From Vagococcus silagei (GTDB lineage: Bacteria; Bacillota; Bacilli; Lactobacillales; Vagococcaceae): a DNA stretch of 64,000 nucleotides. This document shows, piece by piece, positions 10,121 to 17,874 of this stretch (positions are counted from its first letter, which is position 1; each line of letters begins with the position of its first letter). Both the position numbers and the translations under genes were made by a program. A model generated the notes under the pieces. The model was given only the letters and a program-made list of their open reading frames with translations. It was not told the origin of the DNA and made no database searches. The DNA is taken from assembly GCF_004795745.1 (NCBI RefSeq), contig NZ_SDGV01000011.1, positions 1 through 64,000 of the forward strand, read 5' to 3'.

Positions 10121-11185
10121 TTGAAACCATCAATTTATGATTTAACTTTAGAAGATTTAACAAATTGGTTATTAGAAAACGACGAAAAAAAATTTAGAGC
10201 AACTCAAATTTGGGATTGGTTATATCAAAAGAGAATCAAGTCTTTTGATCAAATGTCAAATCTATCCAAATCACTAATCGAAACATTAGATCAATCATTT
10301 GTTATCACACCATTGAAAGAGGTCGTGATTCAAGAAGCTAGCGATGGCACTGTTAAGTACTTATTTGAACTAACAGACCATCATATGATTGAAACTGTAT
10401 TAATGCGACAAAAATATGGTCTTTCAGTTTGCGTAACGACCCAAGTTGGCTGTAACATAGGTTGCACGTTTTGCGCTAGTGGATTACTGCGTAAACAGCG
10501 TAATCTGACGACAGGAGAAATTGTTGCTCAAATTATGCAAGTACAGCATTATTTTGATGATAAAGGTGAAGATGAACGTGTCAGTCATATTGTTGTCATG
10601 GGTATTGGTGAACCATTTGATAATTATGATAATGTTATTAATTTCTTTAATATTATGAATGATCCTAAGGGCTTAGCAATCGGAGCACGTCACATGACGG
10701 TATCAACAAGTGGCTTGGTTCCTAAAATTAAAGCATTTGCAGACTATCCGTTGCAAGTAAATTTAGCAATTTCATTACATGCCTCAAATAATGAAGTAAG
10801 AACATCAATTATGCGAATCAACAAGGCGTATCCAATTGAGCGTTTAATGGACGCGGTTGATTATTATCTTGAAACTACGAATCGACGGATTACATTTGAA
10901 TATATCATGCTATCAGGAGTAAATGATCGTGTGGAACACGCACAAGAATTAGCTAATCTATTAAAAGATAAGAAAAAATTAGTTTATATCAATCTAATTC
11001 CATATAATCCTGTTGATGAACATAATCAGTACCAAAGAAGTTCGAAAGAAGATATTCTGGCATTCTATAATGTCTTGAAGAAAAATGGTGTTAATAGTGT
11101 CATTCGTCAAGAACACGGAACGGATATTGATGCCGCCTGTGGCCAATTACGAAGTAAACAAATGAAAAAAGAAAAGAATAAATAG
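10121..11185 (+). CDS. rlmN: Dual-specificity 23S rRNA/tRNA adenine-C2 methyltransferase RlmN
   Basis: Radical SAM enzyme that methylates A2503 of 23S rRNA and A37 of some tRNAs. The CxxxCxxC iron-sulfur motif is Cys111, Cys115 and Cys118 ([12 protein letters not shown]). [12 protein letters not shown] and the C-terminal [10 protein letters not shown], which holds the methyl-carrying cysteine, are present. Length 354 residues fits the family. The start is TTG at 10121 with GGAGGG about 6 bp upstream. The similar Cfr resistance enzyme is unlikely because the chromosomal setting and sequence are those of RlmN. Confidence 0.96.
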   Translation: MKPSIYDLTLEDLTNWLLENDEKKFRATQIWDWLYQKRIKSFDQMSNLSKSLIETLDQSFVITPLKEVVIQEASDGTVKYLFELTDHHMIETVLMRQKYGLSVCVTTQVGCNIGCTFCASGLLRKQRNLTTGEIVAQIMQVQHYFDDKGEDERVSHIVVMGIGEPFDNYDNVINFFNIMNDPKGLAIGARHMTVSTSGLVPKIKAFADYPLQVNLAISLHASNNEVRTSIMRINKAYPIERLMDAVDYYLETTNRRITFEYIMLSGVNDRVEHAQELANLLKDKKKLVYINLIPYNPVDEHNQYQRSSKEDILAFYNVLKKNGVNSVIRQEHGTDIDAACGQLRSKQMKKEKNK

Positions 11186-11191
11186 TGTGTT

Positions 11192-11245
11192 AAAAACCAA
11201 AATTGTATTTTTCGCTTGACGAAAGATATCATTTTGGTTTTTATT
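11192..11245 (+). terminator. Intrinsic terminator after rlmN
   Basis: AAAAACCAAAAT (11192-11203) pairs with ATTTTGGTTTTT (11231-11242), followed by further T residues. Confidence 0.85.
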
Positions 11246-11266
11246 TGCTTAAAATAAATAACATAG

Positions 11267-11295
11267 TTGACTTTTTGCTGACTTCTTGATACTAT
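11267..11295 (+). promoter_or_regulatory. Sigma-A type promoter for the 11.35-13.9 kb operon
   Basis: TTGACT at 11267-11272 and TACTAT at 11290-11295 with a 17-bp spacer, just downstream of the rlmN terminator and upstream of the 44-codon gene. Confidence 0.55.
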
Positions 11296-11347
11296 TTTTA
11301 AAATACATCGAAACAAAAGGTGTAAATAATGAAAGGGGCAATGAGAA

Positions 11348-11482
11348 ATGGAAAAAGATTATATGCATTTAATTTTATCCACGATTCAGTATTATCGTAA
11401 ACGAATCAAACATCTACGAGACGCAAGACGTGTCGAAGAAGGAGCAGAGCCCCAATGTTGTCCTCAGTCAATTTTCGTATAA
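11348..11482 (+). CDS. Small 44-residue protein with a Cys-Cys pair
   Basis: A short open frame with AAAGGGG upstream. The product has a basic middle (YYRKRIKHLRDARR), an acidic patch (EEGAE) and a tail PQCCPQSIFV with adjacent cysteines. It is followed 23 bp later by the amidotransferase-like hydrolase, which has its own GAGGAG site, so the two are likely co-transcribed from the promoter at 11267. I do not recognise the family. The cysteine pair could bind a metal or form a disulfide, but nothing in the sequence decides this. Coding status rests on ribosome-binding site, position and clean stop only. Confidence 0.5.
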   Translation: MEKDYMHLILSTIQYYRKRIKHLRDARRVEEGAEPQCCPQSIFV

Positions 11483-11505
11483 AAAATTGAAGAGGAGCAA
11501 CATAA

Positions 11506-12228
11506 ATGAAAAACAGAATAGGTATTACAGCGAATGAAATTATGGATTCAGGTGAAATTTTACATAATTTAGAAATAAATTATTTACCAGCAGGTTACTC
11601 TAAAGGAGTAGCACAAGCGGGAGGATTACCTGTTTTAATTCCAATTAGTGAAGATTTGAAGGATATTAGACAATATGTTTCAATGATTGATAAACTCATT
11701 TTGACAGGAGGACAGAACGTTTCTCCAGAGTTTTATCAAGAAAAACCCATTTTTTCAGAAACGCTTATGATGAAAAAGAGAGATATTTTTGAGCTGGCAT
11801 TAATTGAAGAAGCTATCAAGCAAGACAAACCAATTTTTGGAATTTGCCGCGGTATGCAATTACTAAATGTATATTTTGGCGGATCACTGATCCAAGACTT
11901 GAGTCAAAGAGTAGAAGAACCAGTTAAGCACATGCAAGCTCCGATTTCTAATGATATTCCAACACATTGGATTACAACAGAAAAAGGCAGTATTTTAAAC
12001 GGAATTTATGGTCCTAAGGCAAAAGTAAATTCGTTTCATTTTCAAGCAGTCAACCGTATCGGAAATAATTTACGTGTAACTGCAAATAGTGAAGACGGTA
12101 TTGTTGAAGGCATTGAAAGTCACGGTTTACGACAGAAGATTGTCGGTGTCCAGTGGCATCCAGATTTTTCTTATAAAGTACTAGAGCAAGAACGACGCGC
12201 TTTTAATTTTGTTGTCAATGAAATGTAG
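11506..12228 (+). CDS. Class I glutamine amidotransferase-like gamma-glutamyl hydrolase (PuuD family)
   Basis: A 240-residue peptidase C26 family protein, which hydrolyses gamma-glutamyl amide bonds such as gamma-glutamyl-GABA. The nucleophile is Cys114 in GICRGMQLLN; LILTGGQNVSP supplies the oxyanion-side glycines, and the catalytic His lies in VQWHPDF near residue 218. No synthetase partner adjoins it, as expected for a stand-alone hydrolase. It lies between a 44-codon gene and an orphan peptide-binding lipoprotein whose start is 13 bp downstream. The true substrate cannot be read from the sequence; import and cleavage of gamma-glutamyl peptides is a possible joint role. Confidence 0.88.
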   Translation: MKNRIGITANEIMDSGEILHNLEINYLPAGYSKGVAQAGGLPVLIPISEDLKDIRQYVSMIDKLILTGGQNVSPEFYQEKPIFSETLMMKKRDIFELALIEEAIKQDKPIFGICRGMQLLNVYFGGSLIQDLSQRVEEPVKHMQAPISNDIPTHWITTEKGSILNGIYGPKAKVNSFHFQAVNRIGNNLRVTANSEDGIVEGIESHGLRQKIVGVQWHPDFSYKVLEQERRAFNFVVNEM

Positions 12229-12241
12229 AGGAGAAAAGAAA

Positions 12242-13882
12242 ATGAAAAAAACATTAGGTATCTCATTATTATTAATTGGAACAGTGGTTGGTTTAGCTGC
12301 ATGTTCATCAAATAAAGAAAGTAATACTGAATCAAAAAATAAAGAAGTTACACAAGAAATTAATGTATCATCTGGTGGAGAGTTATCAACTTTAGATAGT
12401 GCTTTTTATTCAGATGTTTATAGTTCAGATATGATTGGTCAAACTGCAGAAGGCTTATATCGTTTGAATAAAAAACAAGAACCTGAATTGGCAATGGCTG
12501 AGAAAGATCCTGAAGTTAGCCAGGATGGTTTGAAGTATACATTCAAGATAAAACCAGATGCAAAGTGGTCAAATGGAGATACAGTCAAAGCTGTTGATTT
12601 TGTATATTCATTTAAAACAGTTGTTGATCCAGCTTACGGCTCAAGTAGTAGTAACCAAATGGATATCTTCAAGAACGCACGTAGCATTCGCGAAGGGAAA
12701 GCTGATTTAGATACATTTGGTGTTAAAGCAATTGATGAAAAAACTCTAGAACTTGAGTTAGAATATCCAGTTCCTTATTTAGCTGATCTTTTAGTCGGCA
12801 CACCGTTCATGCCTAAAAACGAAAAATTTGCAACTGAAAAAGGCAAAGCATATGGAACTAATGCTGATAATTTTGTTGGCAACGGTCCATTCACAATTGA
12901 AGGCTGGAAAGGCACAAATGACACTTGGGTACTTAAGAAAAACAAAGATTATTGGGATGCTGAAAACGTTAAGTTAGAAAAAATTAATGTTCAAGTTATT
13001 AAAGAAATGGCGACTGGTATTCAATTATTCGAAGCTGGTGACTTAGATTATACAGTGATTGCTGATTCGTATGCATTAGAATATAAAGATTCTCCAGAAG
13101 CAAACTTTGTACCTAAAGCAATGTTAGGTTACTTAAGTCCTAACCAAAAACGTGAAGTGACAGGCAATGTCAATGTTCGTAAAGCTTTTAGTCTTGCAAT
13201 TGATAAAAAACAATTTGCTGAAAATATATTAGGCGATGGCTCAATTCCATTAAATGGTTTCATTCCTACGAACTTTAGTAAATCTCCTGACAAAGGGGAA
13301 GACTTTAGAAAACAAAATGGTGATTTAGTAAAATACAATGTTAAAGAAGCAAAAAAATACTGGGAAACAGCTAAGAAAGAATTAGGGAAAGACAAAATAG
13401 AGCTAGAACTTATTTCAGCTGACAGTGGTAGTGCTAAGAAAACAATTGAATTTGTCCAAGGTCAATTACAAGAAAATCTTCCTGGACTTACAATCAAGTT
13501 AAAATCAATGCCTTTACAAAATCGTTTAGATTTACAACAACAAGGACAATTTGATTTAATGTTTGGAACTTGGACACCAGATTATGCTGATCCAGTCAAT
13601 TTCTTAGAATTTTATGACTCTAAAGGTGGTTTAAATACCGCTAAATATAATAATCCAGAGTACGACAAAGGATTAGTTGATGTTAAAGTTAATTTAGCAA
13701 ATGATAAAAATGCACGTTGGGATAAAATGTTAGATTTAGAAAAAATCTTAATCAAAGAAGATGCTGGGGTTATCCCAGTTTATCAAGGTGCTATTGGTTA
13801 CTTGAAATCTGATCGTTTAGATGGTTTACAAATCTATCCGTTCGGACGTACAATTTCTTATCGTTTGGCAAGCGTCAAATAA
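12242..13882 (+). CDS. Oligopeptide ABC transporter substrate-binding lipoprotein (OppA/DppE family)
   Basis: Extracellular peptide-binding protein of the SBP_bac_5 family, about 546 residues. It starts with a lipoprotein signal peptide whose lipobox is GLAACSS, so it should be lipid-anchored outside the membrane. Family landmarks include ETLDSAFYSD-like N-terminal LSTLDSAFYSDVY, the AKWSNGDTVKAVDFVYSF motif and VNVRKAFSLAIDKKQF. An in-frame ATG exists at 12209, but 12242 is preferred because GAGGAG sits before it and the signal peptide begins there. No permease or ATPase gene adjoins it, so it must use a transporter encoded elsewhere or act as a peptide or pheromone receptor. Confidence 0.92.
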   Translation: MKKTLGISLLLIGTVVGLAACSSNKESNTESKNKEVTQEINVSSGGELSTLDSAFYSDVYSSDMIGQTAEGLYRLNKKQEPELAMAEKDPEVSQDGLKYTFKIKPDAKWSNGDTVKAVDFVYSFKTVVDPAYGSSSSNQMDIFKNARSIREGKADLDTFGVKAIDEKTLELELEYPVPYLADLLVGTPFMPKNEKFATEKGKAYGTNADNFVGNGPFTIEGWKGTNDTWVLKKNKDYWDAENVKLEKINVQVIKEMATGIQLFEAGDLDYTVIADSYALEYKDSPEANFVPKAMLGYLSPNQKREVTGNVNVRKAFSLAIDKKQFAENILGDGSIPLNGFIPTNFSKSPDKGEDFRKQNGDLVKYNVKEAKKYWETAKKELGKDKIELELISADSGSAKKTIEFVQGQLQENLPGLTIKLKSMPLQNRLDLQQQGQFDLMFGTWTPDYADPVNFLEFYDSKGGLNTAKYNNPEYDKGLVDVKVNLANDKNARWDKMLDLEKILIKEDAGVIPVYQGAIGYLKSDRLDGLQIYPFGRTISYRLASVK

Positions 13883-13904
13883 TAGTATATTTTACTTTTA
13901 TTGC

Positions 13905-13933
13905 TTGACATTGAATGTGGACTCTTTTAAAAT
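13905..13933 (+). promoter_or_regulatory. Consensus sigma-A promoter of the MFS leader
   Basis: TTGACA at 13905-13910 and TAAAAT at 13928-13933 with an exact 17-bp spacer. Transcription should begin near 13940, leaving a leader of about 105 nt before the MFS start codon. Confidence 0.8.
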
Positions 13934-13949
13934 GGAGTTATATTAATTC

Positions 13950-14023
13950 GTACAGATAGCACAGAGTTTTTCTGTGCCGAGAGAGAGGCGATATTTATCT
14001 TTGGATGAATATCGTCTTTTTTT
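13950..14023 (+). promoter_or_regulatory. Leader hairpin plus intrinsic terminator upstream of the MFS gene (putative attenuator)
   Basis: Two hairpins lie in the short leader. The first is GCACAG (13959-13964) / CTGTGC (13972-13977). The second, GGCGATATT (13987-13995) / AATATCGTC (14008-14016), is followed by seven T residues and would terminate before the coding sequence. A purine-rich CGAGAGAGAG linker joins them. A terminator between a strong promoter and the gene it serves implies conditional read-through. I could not match the leader to guanidine, preQ1, fluoride or yybP-type motifs; the ligand or protein is unknown. Confidence 0.6.
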
Positions 14024-14046
14024 ACGGAAATTATAGGAGTGATTAT

Positions 14047-15399
14047 ATGTCTGAAAAAAAATTTCATGTGAATTTGGCTGTTTTGGCTACAGGGATGATG
14101 GCATTTTCAGGGGTGTTAATAGAAACGGCAATGAACGTTACCTTTACAACCCTAATGAAACAATTTAATATTTCAACGTCTCAAGTTCAATGGGTGACAA
14201 CAATTTATCTATTGATGATCTCAATTGTAGTGCCACTTTCTTCATATTTAATGAAGAATTACAGTAAACGTCAATTGTTTTTAGCTGCGAGTACTTTATT
14301 CTTGGTGGGTGTCGTGATTAATGCGTTCTCTGTGAATTTCACTATGCTTTTAGCTGGTCGGATTTTACAAGGTGCCGCAACTGGTATTGCATTACCTTTA
14401 ATGTTTAATATCATCCTAACAAAAGTCCCTCTAGAAAAAAGAGGTATGATGATTGGGATTGGTAACTTAACTACTTCGATTGCTCCTGCAATGGGACCAA
14501 CATATGGTGGAATATTAACAACGAAACTCGATTGGACTTATATCTACATTTTCTTGATTCCTGTCTTAATTATTTCTACGTTAATCGGTTTACTTGCGAT
14601 TCCAAAAGAACCTGTGACTAAAAACGATTCAATTAACATGACTGCTGTAATGGCTTTATCTGTTATGTTCACTGGTTTACTTTGCTTCTTTAGTTATGCC
14701 ACAACTTGGATTGGTTGGGTAGCATTAGTAATTGGTGTTGTAGGTGCAGCGTTCTTCTTCAAGAGTAATAGCAAAAAACAATTGCTTAATTTATCAGTAT
14801 TTAAGAATAAAATGTTTACAACTTACCTTTTATCATTCTTAATGTTCCAAGTGTTACTTTTAGGAATTTCATTTATTTTACCAAACTTCGTGCAAATTGT
14901 TTTAGATGCTGAAGCGTCTAAAGCTGGGATGATGATGTTCCCAGGTGCTTTGGTAGGTGCTCTATTTGCGCCAGTTTCTGGAACAATTCTTGATAAACTT
15001 GGCTTTAAGAAACCTGTCGGAATTGGTAGTTTACTAGCAATTATCGGTTGGGCAAGTTTTATTGTCACACTTCATTTAGGTATTATCCCATTAATCATTC
15101 TGTCTCACGTAACATACATGATTGGGGTTGGCCTTGCCTACAGTAATGTGATGACAGTTGGATTGTCATCTCTTACAACTGATTTGCAAGATGATGGAAA
15201 TGCGATCTTTAGCACATTGCAACAATTCATGGGAGCAGTTTCAACTTCATTTGTCGCAATCATTATTGGTTTCTTCCAAACAAGCAGTTCAGATTATGCT
15301 CAAGGAACGCTAACTGGAGCAACTGTTTCAGTCATTGTACTCTTAGTATTCTTAGTGCTAAGTGTATTAGCAGTCTTAAAAACGTTTAAAGAAAATTAA
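14047..15399 (+). CDS. MFS multidrug exporter, DHA2 (EmrB/QacA-like) family
   Basis: A polytopic membrane protein of about 450 residues with many hydrophobic segments. It starts with a transmembrane segment and shows the MFS pattern LAGRILQGAATGIALPLMFNII and a DHA2-like motif C region GNLTTSIAPAMGPTYGGIL, as in LmrB/MdtP-type proton-driven drug exporters. An in-frame ATG at 14005 lies inside the leader terminator, so the real start is the ATG at 14047, behind AGGAG. Substrate is unknown. It is transcribed alone, behind the putative attenuator and ahead of a strong terminator. Confidence 0.88.
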   Translation: MSEKKFHVNLAVLATGMMAFSGVLIETAMNVTFTTLMKQFNISTSQVQWVTTIYLLMISIVVPLSSYLMKNYSKRQLFLAASTLFLVGVVINAFSVNFTMLLAGRILQGAATGIALPLMFNIILTKVPLEKRGMMIGIGNLTTSIAPAMGPTYGGILTTKLDWTYIYIFLIPVLIISTLIGLLAIPKEPVTKNDSINMTAVMALSVMFTGLLCFFSYATTWIGWVALVIGVVGAAFFFKSNSKKQLLNLSVFKNKMFTTYLLSFLMFQVLLLGISFILPNFVQIVLDAEASKAGMMMFPGALVGALFAPVSGTILDKLGFKKPVGIGSLLAIIGWASFIVTLHLGIIPLIILSHVTYMIGVGLAYSNVMTVGLSSLTTDLQDDGNAIFSTLQQFMGAVSTSFVAIIIGFFQTSSSDYAQGTLTGATVSVIVLLVFLVLSVLAVLKTFKEN

Positions 15400-15444
15400 A
15401 AAGCTGCCACTTTTCTATTTTTATTGAGAAAAGTGGCAGTTTTC
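15400..15444 (+). terminator. Intrinsic terminator after the MFS gene
   Basis: AAGCTGCCACTTTTCT pairs with AGAAAAGTGGCAGTTTT across an AT-rich loop; the 3' arm ends in T residues. Confidence 0.85.
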
Positions 15445-15476
15445 ATTACAATGTAAGAAAGACAAGGAGGATCTTC

Positions 15477-16127
15477 ATGATGAAAATAATGATTACTGCT
15501 TTTGATCCATTTGGAGACGATACAATTAATCCAGCTCAGGAAGTAATGAAACGTTTACCTGATATTTATCAAACGAGCCAAATTATAAAAGTTTTAATTC
15601 CGACAGTATTCCATAAGAGTGCAACCTATATTGAAGAAGCTCTAAAACAGCATCAACCAGATTATCTATTAAGTATTGGTCAAGCGGGTGGGCGAAGTGC
15701 CATCAGTATCGAACGAGTAGCAATTAATTTAGATGATGCACGTATTCCAGATAACGATAACAATCGACCGATTGATGTGATGATTCAACAAACAGGGGCA
15801 CCAGCGTATTTCTCGCAATTACCAATTAAAGCAATGTTAAGTAAGGTAAATGAAAAAGAAATCCCTGCAGAAATTTCTAATAGTGCGGGAACTTTTGTGT
15901 GTAATCATGTCATGTATCAAAGTCTGTTTTTAACAAATACTAAGTACTTTAATACAAAAGCGGGTTTTGTTCATATTCCATTTTTACCATCACAAGTACT
16001 CAATCGTCCGCAATATCCATCAATGAGTTTGGATGATATGGTAGTAGGCATTCTCGCATGTATTGAAGCCATGATTTTATATTATGATCGTGAAGATTTA
16101 AAATTAGTTGGTGGAAAGACACATTAA
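15477..16127 (+). CDS. pcp: Pyroglutamyl-peptidase I
   Basis: Cysteine peptidase that removes N-terminal pyroglutamate from peptides in the cytoplasm. The catalytic triad is visible: Glu79 in ISIERVAIN, Cys142 in AGTFVCNHVMY and His166 in GFVHIPFLP. Length 216 residues is typical. AGGAGG at 15465-15470 supports the ATG at 15477. It stands alone and converges on a phosphodiesterase gene, sharing a terminator with it. Confidence 0.96.
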   Translation: MMKIMITAFDPFGDDTINPAQEVMKRLPDIYQTSQIIKVLIPTVFHKSATYIEEALKQHQPDYLLSIGQAGGRSAISIERVAINLDDARIPDNDNNRPIDVMIQQTGAPAYFSQLPIKAMLSKVNEKEIPAEISNSAGTFVCNHVMYQSLFLTNTKYFNTKAGFVHIPFLPSQVLNRPQYPSMSLDDMVVGILACIEAMILYYDREDLKLVGGKTH

Positions 16128-16161
16128 AAAATGGGAGTGTGACTTGAATTGTTCGCACTCC
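16126..16161. terminator. Bidirectional terminator between pcp and the phosphodiesterase gene
   Basis: AAAAAATGGGAGTG pairs with CACTCCCATTTTTTT; A and T tracts on both sides suit both converging genes. Confidence 0.85.
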
Positions 16162-16168
16162 CATTTTT

Positions 16169-17473
16169 TTATTTTTCTTCGTCGATAAATAGATCATCGA
16201 TTAATTTGCCATCAATTTCATGGTCAAAATTTGGTAAGTCTAAGAGTTTTAATATAGTTGGCGCTTCATCAATTAGACGGGCCTTTGAAATCTGATGATT
16301 TATTTTAACCTGAGGGCCGTTTACGATAAATGTTGTCGCATAATTCTTTTTACTTGGATGATAACCATGAACTGCATGATAGCGTTCTGGTTGGCCGATT
16401 TCATGAGTAGGATTCTTTTCAACAACTGAACCAGCATGTTCATCAACAAAATAATAGCCTCTTTTTGCCTCTAACATAAACACAGCCTGATCATCTGCAC
16501 CTTGGTTCTTTAGTTCAGATTGAGAATAGATTGTTTCGATTCCTTCGATAGCTTCACAAACATCCTTAATTTTTTTTAGAAAATCAGGATTGGTTTCACG
16601 TGAATAAATATAGCAAGAACCGTCACAACTTTTAGCGTAGACCTTCCAATTGTCATCAATCATCTTTTGCGTATCTAATGAACACCAGTTAAGCTTTTTA
16701 AATCGTGCATTTAAGCGAATTAAGTGAGTGACATCAAGCTGATAATGGTCTCCAAGTATGATTAAACTGGTATTATCAGGACTAGAAGTTTGTTCAATTG
16801 CTGAAATGATTTGTTTGACTCGATCATCTTGACGTTTTAATGCTGCCTTTGCTTCTTTAGAATAGACTCCATAATGATGAAACATACTATCAAGATCAAC
16901 TAAATGAATAAGGGTTAAATCTGGTTCTTTGGATTTGATGGTATCAACAGCACAAGCAGTAATAAAGTCATCTAGGTAAGGTTGCTTAATTCCTTTTCGT
17001 AAGTGACCATACTTATGATTCATCTGCATTAAAAAAAGTGGTGAGCTAGCTTGTAACGATATCAAAACTTGGTTAGTCCAGATTCGATTTGGAAAAATCT
17101 CGGCAATATTGTAATCAATACCACTTTTTGCAGTCACTGGCCATAAAAAAGCTGCCGTTTTGTAATTGTTTTGATGCGCAAGATCAATTACACTGGGTGC
17201 CTTGACGTCTCTTTTATACCAGAACCAGTCAGGAGAAAGCCGTTTGGGCTGAATTTTCGTATTGTTAACAATACCATGTTTATTTGGATAAACACCAGTA
17301 ATGATAGACGTATGTGAAGGATAAGTGAGTGAGGGATAAATCTCTTCAATTTCTTTAACCCATGTTCCAGTCTTGATAAGTTCTGCTATCGTAGGCATTA
17401 GATCAAGATTTTTTTCTATATTTTCTGTGCCAAGTGCATCAATTGAAATCACAACTAATTTTTTTCGCATCAT
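16169..17473 (-). CDS. Alkaline phosphatase superfamily nucleotide pyrophosphatase/phosphodiesterase
   Basis: A roughly 434-residue metal-dependent phosphodiesterase-like enzyme. The N-terminal metal motif is VISIDALG; the nucleophile region is YPSLTYPSHTSIITGVYPNKHG; later metal ligands are in LVDLDSMFHHYG, ILGDHYQ and the final AVHGYHP region. No signal peptide or membrane segment is seen, so it should be cytoplasmic. Three adjacent ATGs follow AAAGGAG on the minus strand; the second gives normal spacing. The substrate (nucleotide, phosphonate or glycerophosphodiester) cannot be told from the sequence. Its 3' end shares a terminator with pcp. Confidence 0.85.
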   Translation of the reverse strand: MMRKKLVVISIDALGTENIEKNLDLMPTIAELIKTGTWVKEIEEIYPSLTYPSHTSIITGVYPNKHGIVNNTKIQPKRLSPDWFWYKRDVKAPSVIDLAHQNNYKTAAFLWPVTAKSGIDYNIAEIFPNRIWTNQVLISLQASSPLFLMQMNHKYGHLRKGIKQPYLDDFITACAVDTIKSKEPDLTLIHLVDLDSMFHHYGVYSKEAKAALKRQDDRVKQIISAIEQTSSPDNTSLIILGDHYQLDVTHLIRLNARFKKLNWCSLDTQKMIDDNWKVYAKSCDGSCYIYSRETNPDFLKKIKDVCEAIEGIETIYSQSELKNQGADDQAVFMLEAKRGYYFVDEHAGSVVEKNPTHEIGQPERYHAVHGYHPSKKNYATTFIVNGPQVKINHQISKARLIDEAPTILKLLDLPNFDHEIDGKLIDDLFIDEEK

Positions 17474-17535
17474 CATCGCTCCTTTAAAACAATTATATCA
17501 AACTTAATCAATCTTGCAGTAAAGTAAAAAAAGAA

Positions 17536-17564
17536 TTGACAGTGAATTAGATAAAAGCTATACT
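17536..17564 (+). promoter_or_regulatory. Consensus promoter of the aromatic operon
   Basis: TTGACA at 17536-17541 and TATACT at 17559-17564 with a 17-bp spacer. The start point should lie near 17571, which leaves a leader of about 300 nt before aroE. Confidence 0.85.
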
Positions 17565-17605
17565 ATGTTAAATTATTCAATCAAACGAAGTTGGAGTGAC
17601 TTAAA

Positions 17606-17671
17606 ATGAAAAATATTAAAATTAATCATCTCACACAACTGAATAGTCTTTACTTTAGCTATTATAGATAG
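17606..17671 (+). CDS. Aromatic leader peptide (21 residues, ends LYFSYYR)
   Basis: A short open frame with GGAGTG about 8 bp upstream of its ATG. The codons at its end are Leu-Tyr-Phe-Ser-Tyr-Tyr-Arg-stop, so four of the last six residues are Tyr or Phe, the products of the downstream operon. The codons 17653-17670 pair with 17715-17732 over about 18 bp (with G-U pairs), so a ribosome stalled on Tyr or Phe codons would open that helix. This is the classic design of ribosome-mediated attenuation. No T-box features were found. Direct functional evidence is absent; the assignment rests on codon content, ribosome-binding site, position and RNA pairing. Confidence 0.75.
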   Translation: MKNIKINHLTQLNSLYFSYYR

Positions 17672-17781
17672 CGTTTGTAGCCAATAACTTTTTGGATACA
17701 AACAAACGTGTTTGTATCTATAATGGTTAGAGCTATTCGTATTGAACGTATTAACCACTATAGATAAAAAATCTATGGTGG
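17653..17781 (+). promoter_or_regulatory. Mutually exclusive hairpins of the aro attenuator
   Basis: Competing pairings: helix 1, 17653-17670 with 17715-17732; helix 2, GTTTGTA (17673-17679) with TACAAAC (17697-17703); helix 3, GATACAAAC (17695-17703) with GTTTGTATC (17710-17718), loop AAACGT; helix 4, TGGTTA (17724-17729) with TAACCA (17752-17757); helix 5, an 11-bp hairpin 17755-17765 / 17771-17781 with loop AAAAA; helix 6, ATTAACCACTA (17750-17760) with TAGTGTTAAT (17795-17804), one bulge. Helix 3 excludes 1 and 2, and 4, 5 and 6 exclude one another. Which conformation frees or blocks the terminator at 17809 is not resolved. Confidence 0.65.
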
Positions 17782-17808
17782 CTTATTTTATATCTAGTGT
17801 TAATGGAT

Positions 17809-17852
17809 AACGGTACCCGTAGATTTTTTGATCTATTCGGTACCGTTTTTTT
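17809..17852 (+). terminator. Attenuator terminator ahead of aroE
   Basis: AACGGTACC (17809-17817) pairs perfectly with GGTACCGTT (17839-17847), with an inner TAGAT/ATCTA stem, and is followed by seven T residues. It lies after the leader peptide and only 23 bp before aroE, so it would stop transcription before the operon unless disrupted. Confidence 0.9.
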
Positions 17853-17874
17853 GATAGTTGGAAAGGAGAGTCAA

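Noticed and set aside
13950-14023. Known riboswitch class (guanidine, preQ1, fluoride, manganese) in the MFS leader
   Set aside because: None of the conserved sequence blocks I know for these classes are present; left as an unassigned attenuator.
17573-17874. T-box riboswitch upstream of aroE
   Set aside because: No conserved T-box antiterminator sequence and no specifier-loop layout found; instead there is a translated leader rich in Tyr and Phe codons.
17797-17874. Longer N-terminus for AroE
   Set aside because: The in-frame extension crosses the attenuator terminator, has no ribosome-binding site and does not resemble shikimate dehydrogenase; GGAAAGGAG fixes the start at 17875.
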